Shown here: piece by piece, positions 1 through 5,449 of the stretch
Position numbering within the stretch: position 1 is the first letter of the stretch
Layout of the letters: every line of letters starts with the position of its first letter
DNA from: an uncultured Porphyromonadaceae bacterium
GTDB lineage: Bacteria; Bacteroidota; Bacteroidia; Bacteroidales; Muribaculaceae
Direction: 5' to 3'
NCBI GenBank assembly: GCA_947177595.1
Contig: CAMWUZ010000129.1
Span: 1 to 5,449 of the forward strand
Length of the DNA: 5,449 nt
Position numbers and translations under genes: made by a program
The notes under the pieces: generated by a model
What the model saw: only the letters and a program-made list of their open reading frames with translations
The model's database searches: none
What the model was told of the DNA's origin: nothing

Positions 1-1342
1 CGTAAGTACAATAAATTTCTTCAATCTCACCGGCATCATTTTTCTTCACACCGGTACATTTAATAATATAAGCGCCCTTGAGTCTCACCTCTCCTTCAGG
101 AGCAAGACGGAAGAATTTTTTGGGCGGATTTTCCATGAAATCTTCGCGCTCAATAAATATTTCACGTGAGAACGGCATCTGATGTGTTCCTTCCTCAGGT
201 TTTTCAGGATTATTCTCCATCTCCACCATCTCCACTCTATCCTCCGGATAATTTGTAATAATAACCTTCACGGGATTAATAACAGCCATTCCACGTGTAG
301 CAACCGCATTCAAATCTTCACGAACAGCATGTTCAAGAAGTCCGACACTGTTTAACGCTTCATATTTGGTATAGCCGATTTTATCCACGAAATTGCGTAT
401 TGACTGGGGAGTAAATCCACGTCGGCGCATACCGCTTATAGTCGGCATTCGCGGATCATCCCATCCTGCAACGAGCCCTTCTTTCACAAGCTGAAGAAGT
501 TTTCTTTTACTCATTACGGTATAAGTGAGATTGAGACGGTTGAACTCTATCTGACGAGGGCAATATGATTCATCGGCGAGCTCTTTCACAAAATATTCGT
601 AGAGAGGACGATGTACTTCAAATTCAAGAGTGCAGATAGAGTGTGTGACTCCTTCAAAATAGTCACTCTGACCATGAGCGAAGTCATACATCGGATAAAC
701 TTTCCACTTATCTCCGGTGCGGTGGTGAGGAGTCTTGATTATACGATACATAATCGGGTCACGGAAGTGCATATTGGGAGATGCCATATCTATCTTGGCT
801 CTTAGCACTCTCGCTCCTTCATCAAATTCACCGGCATTCATGCGCTCAAATAGATCCAAATTCTCTTCAGGAGTTCTATTTCTGTAAGGACTTTCCTGCC
901 CCGGCTCCGTAGGAGTGCCCTTTTGTTTAGCTATTTCTTCAGAGGTCTGATCATCAACATATGCCTTTCCTTCTTTAATGAGACGCACTGCGAGATCATA
1001 AAGCTGAGGGAAATAATCGCTTGCATAATATTCACGGTCACCCCAGTCAAAACCGAGCCAGTGAATATCCTCTCTTATAGAATCCACATACTCGACATCT
1101 TCCTTGACCGGATTGGTGTCATCAAAACGAAGATTACAGGTACCTCCAAATTTTTCAGCAACACCGAAATCCATGCATATAGCCTTTGCATGACCGATAT
1201 GAAGATAACCGTTCGGTTCAGGCGGAAAACGAGTATTCAGCCTTCCTCCGTTTTTACCTGCTTTGAGATCGTCTGCAACAATCTGTTCTACAAAATTCAA
1301 GCTTTTTTTCTCGGTAGCTTCACCTTCTGGTTGCTGTGTCAT
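1..1342 (-). CDS. glnS: Glutaminyl-tRNA synthetase, 3'-truncated by window edge
   Basis: This enzyme charges tRNA-Gln with glutamine using ATP in the cytoplasm and is a class I aminoacyl-tRNA synthetase. The frame is open from the ATG at 1342 to the left edge, giving 447 complete codons; E. coli GlnRS has 554 residues, so roughly the last 110 are outside. Residues 36-55 hold the signature PPEPNGYLHIGHAK, with HIGH at 48-51. LRFDDTNPVKED follows at 71-82, and the second class I motif appears as VMSKRK at 276-281, the GlnRS form of KMSKS. SICTLEFEVHRPLY (235-248) is typical of GlnRS rather than GluRS. From about residue 350 the anticodon-binding beta-barrel region begins, and the fragment stops within it after EEIYCTY. 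The ATG places HIGH at the usual distance from the N-terminus. No Shine-Dalgarno is present. It lies 75 bp downstream of murA on the same strand, but has its own promoter. No frameshift or lost motif is seen. Confidence 0.97.
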   Translation of the reverse strand, partial: MTQQPEGEATEKKSLNFVEQIVADDLKAGKNGGRLNTRFPPEPNGYLHIGHAKAICMDFGVAEKFGGTCNLRFDDTNPVKEDVEYVDSIREDIHWLGFDWGDREYYASDYFPQLYDLAVRLIKEGKAYVDDQTSEEIAKQKGTPTEPGQESPYRNRTPEENLDLFERMNAGEFDEGARVLRAKIDMASPNMHFRDPIMYRIIKTPHHRTGDKWKVYPMYDFAHGQSDYFEGVTHSICTLEFEVHRPLYEYFVKELADESYCPRQIEFNRLNLTYTVMSKRKLLQLVKEGLVAGWDDPRMPTISGMRRRGFTPQSIRNFVDKIGYTKYEALNSVGLLEHAVREDLNAVATRGMAVINPVKVIITNYPEDRVEMVEMENNPEKPEEGTHQMPFSREIFIEREDFMENPPKKFFRLAPEGEVRLKGAYIIKCTGVKKNDAGEIEEIYCTY

Positions 1343-1383
1343 AGCTATATGGATAATTACTTTTATCTATTAAAAATATCGTA

Positions 1384-1415
1384 CAAAATTAAGCTATATT
1401 TCTAAACTGTGCAAA
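1384..1415 (-). promoter_or_regulatory. Bacteroidota-type promoter of glnS
   Basis: Read on the minus strand, TTTG (1415-1412) is followed after exactly 20 nt by TAATTTTG (1391-1384). This matches the Bacteroidota primary-sigma consensus TTTG / TAnnTTTG. Transcription should start about 4-7 nt further on, near 1377-1380, giving a 5' UTR of roughly 35 nt before the glnS ATG. The -33 box lies 2 nt beyond the murA stop codon, so the promoter fills the murA-glnS gap. This allows glnS to be expressed independently of murB-murA, although read-through from murA is not excluded because no terminator is visible in the gap. Confidence 0.75.
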
Positions 1416-1417
1416 AA

Positions 1418-2728
1418 TCAGTCTTCGCGGCGAATCCGTGCACCGAGAGTATTGAGTCTCACATCAATATCTTCATAACCTCGGTCAATCTGGCTGATAT
1501 TTCCGATTTCGCTCGTACTGTTTGCCGACATCGCTGCAAGCAGCATCGCAATTCCCGCACGTATATCAGGTGACAACATCTTATTACCTCTGAGCGCCAC
1601 ACGGTTATCAAGTCCTATTACCACTGCTCTGTGAGGATCACACAGCATAATCTGCGCCCCCATATCTATCAGCCTGTCAACAAAGAAAAGTCGGCTTTCA
1701 AACATTTTCTGGTGTATGAGAACGCTACCACGACACTGTGTAGCCACCACAAGCATCACACTCAGCAGATCCGGAGTTAGACCGGGCCACGGGGCATCGG
1801 CTATAGTGAGAATAGAACCATCAAGTGCCGTTTCAATCTCATAATGGTCTTTTGCCGGAATAAAAATATCATCTCCTCTCAGCTCCAGATCTATGCCCAT
1901 TCTTCTAAAACTATCAGGAATAATTCCGAGATTTGGATATGAAACATTTTTTACCGTAATCTCACTCCGGGTAATAGCTGCCATACCGATGAAACTTCCA
2001 ACTTCAATCATATCAGGCAGAATGCGGTGCTCTGTTCCATGAAGTTTTTCGCAGCCATGAACGGTAACAAGATTTGAGCCAAGACCATCAATTTTACAGC
2101 CCATTCCCTCCAACATTCTGCAAAGCTGCTGCACATAAGGTTCACAGGCAGCATTGTAGATTGTAGTCCTGCCTTCAGCGAGACTCGCAGCCATTATTAT
2201 ATTGGCGGTTCCGGTAACAGATGCCTCATCAAGCAACATATATGCACCTTTGAGTCCATCGGGAGCCGTCAAATGATATGCGTGGCGGTTATCATCATAA
2301 GATAATTTTGCACCGAGATTAATGAGTCCGGTGATATGTGTATCAACCTTACGTCTGCCAATCTTGTCTCCACCGGGTTTTGCAAACCATGCGCTACCAA
2401 ACCGGGCAAGAAGGGGACCAACTACCAGTACACTGCCTCTCAACGTCGCGCATTTTTCAATAAATTCATTGCCATTGATATATTCCAGATCGATATCATC
2501 GGCTTTAAATATATAATCACCTTTTGCCAATCTTTTGACTTTCACACCCATACCCTGCAAAAGAGATATAAGATTTCTCACATCCAAAATCTCCGGTATA
2601 TTGGTGATTCTCACCTCCTCAGCAGTGAGAAGCACAGCACTAATTACTTCCAGTGCCTCATTTTTAGCACCTTGAGGCTCAATCTCACCGTGCAGACGGT
2701 GACCTCCTTCTATGATAAATTTGCTCAT
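1418..2728 (-). CDS. murA: UDP-N-acetylglucosamine 1-carboxyvinyltransferase (MurA), Asp-type active site
   Basis: MurA transfers enolpyruvate from phosphoenolpyruvate to UDP-GlcNAc, the first committed step of peptidoglycan synthesis, in the cytoplasm. With the ATG at 2728 the protein has 436 residues (E. coli 419). Visible family features are K22-N23 in QGAKNEAL, the catalytic loop KPGGDKIGRR (117-126), D320 in PGLTPDLLS (equivalent of the general base D305 of E. coli), R390 in PDIRAG (like R371) and R416 in IDRGYED (like R397). The loop position that is Cys115 in E. coli is Asp121 here, codon 2366-2368, a change known to make MurA insensitive to fosfomycin. The frame continues upstream to a TTG at 2776, but the ATG start gives the standard MurA N-terminus (MSKFIIEGG), so I prefer it. 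It follows murB by 49 bp with no promoter seen between them, implying cotranscription and a direct MurA-MurB pathway pair. No Shine-Dalgarno is present. Confidence 0.97.
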   Translation of the reverse strand: MSKFIIEGGHRLHGEIEPQGAKNEALEVISAVLLTAEEVRITNIPEILDVRNLISLLQGMGVKVKRLAKGDYIFKADDIDLEYINGNEFIEKCATLRGSVLVVGPLLARFGSAWFAKPGGDKIGRRKVDTHITGLINLGAKLSYDDNRHAYHLTAPDGLKGAYMLLDEASVTGTANIIMAASLAEGRTTIYNAACEPYVQQLCRMLEGMGCKIDGLGSNLVTVHGCEKLHGTEHRILPDMIEVGSFIGMAAITRSEITVKNVSYPNLGIIPDSFRRMGIDLELRGDDIFIPAKDHYEIETALDGSILTIADAPWPGLTPDLLSVMLVVATQCRGSVLIHQKMFESRLFFVDRLIDMGAQIMLCDPHRAVVIGLDNRVALRGNKMLSPDIRAGIAMLLAAMSANSTSEIGNISQIDRGYEDIDVRLNTLGARIRRED

Positions 2729-2777
2729 TATTTTAATATTTCCGGCTAATTTAACACTATATCTGCTGAAGTGCAAA

Positions 2778-3821
2778 TCATAGGTAAACTACTTCGGGTT
2801 TCAGCTCTATACCGAATTTGCTATTGACGCTCTCAACAATAGCACTCTCAAGATTGAGTATCTCGGTTGATGAGGCATTTCCGGTAGCATTTACCAGAAT
2901 CAACGGCTGCTTATGCCATACTCCGGCATTGCCAAGAGTCCGCCCCTTCCAGCCACACTGCTCAATCAACCATGCCGCCGGTATTTTCACATTATCATTC
3001 TCCAAAACGAACCGTGGCACAGATTCAACATCAATATTTTCAGATTCAAGTCGCTTACAAAAGACCTTCCATTCCTGTGAATCGATAACCGGATTTTTGA
3101 AATAGCTTCCGGCACTTCCCACCTCCTCAACTTTAGGAAGTTTGGAATCTCTTATCTCAAGTATCGCCGTCCTTACCTCCGCCGGAGTGAGATTTTCCTT
3201 AGATGATAGAGCTTTAAGCGGACCATATGTAAGACGGGGTGAATAATCGCTTGAAACCTCGATGCATACTTCAAGCACAATATATCGCCCGGCATATTCC
3301 GGCTCTTTCAGTAGCGAATGGCGATAACCATAGTGCAACTCTTCTCTCGAAATATCCAGGAATTTCTTCCCGGCAATATCCCAGACCTTTATGGATTTTA
3401 CAACCTCACCAAATTCAACTCCATAGGCACCCGCATTCTGAACAGCGGCACCGCCTACAGATCCGGGGATTCCGGAAAGATTTTCCAACCCCCAATAACC
3501 TACCGCACACAAATGAGAGACAAGTCGATCAAGCTCCACCCCCGCACCGACTGTTACCTTAGCTCTACCGTTGCCTAACATCTCCACATCCCAACCCTGC
3601 ACGGCAGGGTGAAGAAGCACACCATGATACTCCTCACTGAACACTATATTTGAACCGCCTCCAATTATAGCTATCTTACCGTCGATAGCCTGATTTTCAG
3701 CTAAAGATACTGCCGAAGGTGCGTCTTCTACAGCATCAAATTCCACCAAACAATCGCAAAGCGAATCCAGCCTGAGGGTATTAAATGGCTTAAGACCTAT
3801 ATTATTGTATGTGCGAATCAT
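2778..3821 (-). CDS. murB: UDP-N-acetylenolpyruvoylglucosamine reductase (MurB, type I)
   Basis: MurB is an FAD enzyme that reduces the MurA product to UDP-N-acetylmuramate with NADPH, the second committed step of peptidoglycan precursor synthesis. The 347-residue length fits the E. coli-like type I family (about 342). The N-terminal FAD domain shows GGGSN at 54-58 and SGIPGSVGGAAVQNAGAYGVE at 116-136. GYRHSLLK (165-172) carries Y166-R167, with Y166 matching the Y158 loop tyrosine that marks type I enzymes. GSYFKNP (238-244) supplies S239, the proton donor equivalent of S229. LKPEVVYL at the C-terminus contains E343, equivalent to E325. All catalytic residues are present. The ATG at 3821 puts the N-terminus (MIRTYNNIGLKPFNTLR) at the family position, just downstream of a good Bacteroidota promoter. 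It is the first gene of the murB-murA unit and is divergent from the small gene at 4019. Confidence 0.97.
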   Translation of the reverse strand: MIRTYNNIGLKPFNTLRLDSLCDCLVEFDAVEDAPSAVSLAENQAIDGKIAIIGGGSNIVFSEEYHGVLLHPAVQGWDVEMLGNGRAKVTVGAGVELDRLVSHLCAVGYWGLENLSGIPGSVGGAAVQNAGAYGVEFGEVVKSIKVWDIAGKKFLDISREELHYGYRHSLLKEPEYAGRYIVLEVCIEVSSDYSPRLTYGPLKALSSKENLTPAEVRTAILEIRDSKLPKVEEVGSAGSYFKNPVIDSQEWKVFCKRLESENIDVESVPRFVLENDNVKIPAAWLIEQCGWKGRTLGNAGVWHKQPLILVNATGNASSTEILNLESAIVESVNSKFGIELKPEVVYL

Positions 3822-3846
3822 TACTTTTCACTGATATTTATATCTA

Positions 3847-3878
3847 CAAAGTTAACCTTAATCTAATGACTTTCCAAA
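3847..3878 (-). promoter_or_regulatory. Bacteroidota-type promoter of murB (proximal)
   Basis: On the minus strand, TTTG (3878-3875) and TAACTTTG (3854-3847) are separated by exactly 20 nt, an excellent match to the Bacteroidota -33/-7 consensus. The predicted start of transcription is near 3840-3843, giving a 5' UTR of about 20 nt before the murB ATG at 3821. No other promoter is visible before murA, so this probably drives both mur genes. Confidence 0.75.
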
Positions 3879-3922
3879 TCAAACGTTATTCAGAAACTCT
3901 CTTTTACCAAATCTATCGGCGC

Positions 3923-3957
3923 CAAAGATATTTCTATTTACACTTTTTAACAACAAA
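3923..3957 (-). promoter_or_regulatory. Possible second, distal murB promoter
   Basis: On the minus strand, TATCTTTG (3930-3923) fits the -7 consensus TAnnTTTG. A TTTG lies 23 nt upstream (3957-3954), and a one-mismatch GTTG (3954-3951) lies at 20 nt. It sits 76 bp upstream of the better proximal murB promoter. The spacing is off the usual value for the perfect -33 box, and the region is AT-rich, so chance is a real possibility. Confidence 0.3.
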
Positions 3958-3984
3958 ACTATGCGTCAAGCACAAACAATTCCA

Positions 3985-3992
3985 TATTTTTG
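3985..3992 (+). promoter_or_regulatory. -7 element of the 72-residue gene
   Basis: TATTTTTG matches TAnnTTTG and ends 26 nt before the ATG at 4019, so transcription would begin near 3996-3999 with a UTR of about 20 nt. I see no TTTG at the proper -33 distance; the region 3958-3966 does not match. It may be a weak promoter or one that needs an activator. Confidence 0.5.
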
Positions 3993-4018
3993 TACTGGTA
4001 ATTTTAAAACATAATAAT

Positions 4019-4237
4019 ATGCCACGCGAAAAATCACTTTTAAAAAGAGTTCTTGCCCACGAGAGCATCGATTACTCTAATTATTCACTTTCACAGCTTC
4101 AGGAAACAATTGAAAAACTTGTAGCAAAGGTTGAAGAACGCAAACCCCGCAAAGTCGTTCAGGCTAAAAACATCCCTAATCTGAATAAAATCAAGAAAGC
4201 TGTTCAGAAACTTAATATCGAAATTAACAAGCTCTAA
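4019..4237 (+). CDS. Small basic protein of unknown function (72 aa)
   Basis: I do not recognise this protein. The ATG at 4019 gives 72 residues ending in KL and a TAA at 4235-4237. It is rich in Lys (12) and has 4 Arg against 8 acidic residues, giving a net charge near +8. There is no Cys, no Trp, no hydrophobic membrane segment and no signal peptide. Two likely amphipathic helices, residues 22-41 (SLSQLQETIEKLVAKVEERK region) and 52-72, are joined by a basic Pro-containing linker (KPRKVVQAKNIP). This could be a short coiled-coil or nucleic-acid-associated protein, but that is inference only. Support for a real gene is a -7 element 26 nt upstream, gene-like codon use and an intrinsic terminator 21 nt after the stop, making it a monocistronic unit. 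The frame extends upstream to an ATG at 3809, but that would run through the divergent murB promoter and into murB, so the 4019 start is preferred. Confidence 0.75.
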   Translation: MPREKSLLKRVLAHESIDYSNYSLSQLQETIEKLVAKVEERKPRKVVQAKNIPNLNKIKKAVQKLNIEINKL

Positions 4238-4258
4238 TTTCTGCAAAAGATAAAATTA

Positions 4259-4296
4259 ACGGCAATCATGATTGATTGTCGTTTTTTATTTTTTTT
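4259..4296 (+). terminator. Intrinsic terminator after the 72-residue gene
   Basis: A 10-bp stem (4259-4268 with 4273-4282, one G-U pair at 4262/4279) closes a 4-nt TGAT loop. The T-rich tract 4282-4296 follows, with 14 of 15 bases T. It ends the upstream gene and insulates uvrB from read-through. On the minus strand the flank is only moderately T-rich, and no minus-strand transcript is expected here. Confidence 0.9.
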
Positions 4297-4318
4297 AAGA
4301 TACCTTAGTCATGCTACA

Positions 4319-4334
4319 CCTATTTTAATATAGG
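4319..4334. promoter_or_regulatory. Imperfect palindrome over the uvrB -33 region, possible operator
   Basis: The 16-bp sequence has CCTAT and ATAGG as outer arms and pairs at 7 of 8 symmetric positions, with one T-T mismatch. It covers the place where the -33 box of the uvrB promoter should be. A regulator binding here could control uvrB. It resembles no LexA box that I know, and AT-rich palindromes of this size arise by chance. Confidence 0.25.
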
Positions 4335-4352
4335 GAAGAGCTGTTTTTTTCG

Positions 4353-4360
4353 TATTTTTG
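4353..4360 (+). promoter_or_regulatory. -7 element of uvrB, very close to the start codon
   Basis: TATTTTTG matches TAnnTTTG and ends only 4 nt before the uvrB ATG. With the usual distance to the transcription start, the mRNA would begin at or within about 2 nt of the ATG. A matching TTTG is absent at -33; the palindrome at 4319-4334 lies there instead. Confidence 0.6.
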
Positions 4361-4364
4361 CAGA

Positions 4365-5449
4365 ATGAAATTCCAACTTGACAGTTCATATAAACCCACC
4401 GGTGATCAGCCGCAGGCAATAGACAGTCTTGTAAGAGGTATCCAAGAGGGCGCTCCGGCTCAGACCCTTCTCGGTGTTACGGGCAGCGGTAAGACTTTTA
4501 CCATGGCGAATGTTATTGAGAAGGTCAACCGCCCTACCCTCATTCTCAGCCACAATAAAACCCTCGCCGCACAGCTTTATGGAGAATTCAAGCGTTTTTT
4601 CCCTAAAAATGCTGTGGAATATTTTGTATCCTATTACGACTATTACCAGCCTGAAGCATATATACCTTCGGTAGATAAGTATATTGAAAAAGATCTCATG
4701 ATTAATGATGAGATTGACAAATTGCGCCTTGCAACCACCTCCGCCTTGCTGAGTGGCAGACAGGATGTAATAGTTGTCAGTTCTGTTTCCTGCATTTACG
4801 GCATGGGCAATCCGGAGGATTTCAACAGTAATGTCATCACAATATCCAAGGGTCAGAAAATAAGCAGAAACGCATTTCTGCGAGAACTTGTAGGTGCATT
4901 ATACAGTAGAAACGAAATCTCCCCTATCCGAGGTAATTTCAGAGTGAAGGGGGACACCGTTGACGTTCACCTCGCATACGAGGAAATTGTTGTACGGGTT
5001 TCTTTCTGGGGCGACGAAATTGAAGATATAACCACATTTTATTCCGCTGACAATGCTTTGCTCGGCAAACATGACAATTTCAAGATATTCCCTGCTAATA
5101 TCTTTGTGACCTCTCCTGCACGACTCGCCTCCGGAATTGCCCAGATTGAACTTGACCTCGGAGAACAGGTGAATTTCTTCAACCGTGAGGCAAAAGAGCT
5201 TGAAGCTAAGAGACTCTATGAAAGAGTGACATACGATATCGAAATGATGCGCGAGGTCGGTCATTGCCCAGGTATCGAGAACTACAGCAGGTATTTCGAC
5301 GGAAGACAGCCGGGTATGCGACCGTTCTGTCTTCTCGATTATTTTCCGAAAGATTTCCTGACCATCATAGATGAGAGTCATGTCACGGTACCGCAGATAC
5401 GCGCGATGTGGGGCGGCGATGTGTCCCGAAAGATGAACCTGGTGGAATA
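4365..5449 (+). CDS. uvrB: Excinuclease ABC subunit B (UvrB), 3'-truncated by window edge
   Basis: UvrB is the damage-verifying helicase-like subunit of nucleotide excision repair. It is loaded by UvrA, and it recruits UvrC for the incisions. The window holds 361 complete codons of a family usually near 670 residues. The N-terminus MKFQLDSSYKPTGDQPQAI is in family register, fixing the ATG at 4365. Walker A is GVTGSGKT (37-44). The aromatic beta-hairpin that inserts between DNA strands is at about 90-116 (YYDYYQPEAYIP, then VDKYIEKD). TTSALLSGR and SSVSCIYGMGNPEDF (139-153) follow. The UvrA-interacting domain occupies roughly 155-250, and the Walker B/DEAD-type motif is IIDESH (334-339). The C-terminal helicase half and UvrC-binding region lie outside. 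It stands alone on the plus strand behind a terminator and has its own promoter. No Shine-Dalgarno precedes it and no frame disruption is seen. Confidence 0.97.
   Translation, partial: MKFQLDSSYKPTGDQPQAIDSLVRGIQEGAPAQTLLGVTGSGKTFTMANVIEKVNRPTLILSHNKTLAAQLYGEFKRFFPKNAVEYFVSYYDYYQPEAYIPSVDKYIEKDLMINDEIDKLRLATTSALLSGRQDVIVVSSVSCIYGMGNPEDFNSNVITISKGQKISRNAFLRELVGALYSRNEISPIRGNFRVKGDTVDVHLAYEEIVVRVSFWGDEIEDITTFYSADNALLGKHDNFKIFPANIFVTSPARLASGIAQIELDLGEQVNFFNREAKELEAKRLYERVTYDIEMMREVGHCPGIENYSRYFDGRQPGMRPFCLLDYFPKDFLTIIDESHVTVPQIRAMWGGDVSRKMNLVE

Noticed and set aside
923..1405. Plus-strand open frame of 160 codons
   Set aside because: It lies almost entirely antisense to glnS, whose minus-strand frame has clear HIGH and MSK motifs; the plus product looks like no protein family.
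2336..2749. Plus-strand open frame of 137 codons
   Set aside because: It is antisense to the N-terminal half of murA and to its start region; a shadow frame.
2729..2776. N-terminal extension of murA to a TTG codon one base after the murB stop
   Set aside because: The added 16 residues (MHFSRYSVKLAGNIKI) precede the standard MurA N-terminus, and the ATG at 2728 gives normal family length.
3239..3578. Overlapping plus-strand frames of 86 and 107 codons
   Set aside because: Both are antisense to conserved murB motifs (GSVGGAAVQNAGAYG) and their products look random.
3961..4014. 17-codon open frame upstream of the small gene, a possible leader peptide
   Set aside because: It starts upstream of the predicted transcription start and contains the -7 element, so it should not be transcribed whole.
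3809..4018. N-terminal extension of the 72-residue protein to an ATG at 3809
   Set aside because: It would cross the divergent murB promoter and the murB start codon, and the extension is rich in aromatic residues unlike the rest; its own -7 element lies inside, at 3985.
4238..4364. Search for an sRNA or riboswitch between the small gene and uvrB
   Set aside because: Only the terminator, a weak palindrome and the uvrB -7 element are visible; no further structured or conserved-looking RNA could be seen.
4899..5381. Minus-strand open frame of 160 codons
   Set aside because: It is antisense to conserved uvrB sequence, including the DESH motif region, and has no promoter or recognisable product.

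Overview
The window looks like ordinary chromosomal DNA from a Bacteroidota bacterium, most likely of the order Bacteroidales. Two things point there. First, the intergenic gaps carry Bacteroidota-type promoters (-33 TTTG, -7 TAnnTTTG), and two of them have an exact 20-nt spacer. Second, no start codon is preceded by a Shine-Dalgarno sequence, and the protein sequences have a Bacteroidales style. The exact family is not provable from the sequence alone.

Layout: the left 3.8 kb is read on the minus strand, in the order murB (3821-2778), murA (2728-1418), glnS (1342 to beyond position 1). MurA and MurB are the first two committed enzymes of peptidoglycan precursor synthesis. They make UDP-GlcNAc-enolpyruvate and then UDP-MurNAc. 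No promoter is visible between them, so they are probably cotranscribed. glnS, glutaminyl-tRNA synthetase, is cut by the left edge after 447 codons. It has its own promoter immediately after the murA stop codon.

A 197-bp divergent region (3822-4018) separates murB from a plus-strand gene for a basic 72-residue protein (4019-4237) that I do not recognise. A strong intrinsic terminator (4259-4296) closes that gene. The plus-strand uvrB gene (nucleotide excision repair) starts at 4365 and runs off the right edge after 361 codons. Its -7 element ends only 4 nt before the ATG, which suggests a leaderless or nearly leaderless mRNA.

The noteworthy points are the Asp in place of the catalytic-loop Cys in MurA (predicted fosfomycin insensitivity), the uvrB promoter placement with an imperfect palindrome over its -33 region, a possible tandem promoter for murB, and the small unknown gene. 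I see no mobile element, CRISPR array, RNA gene or defence system, and no evidence of a new multi-gene system. No gene-free stretch exceeds 300 bases.
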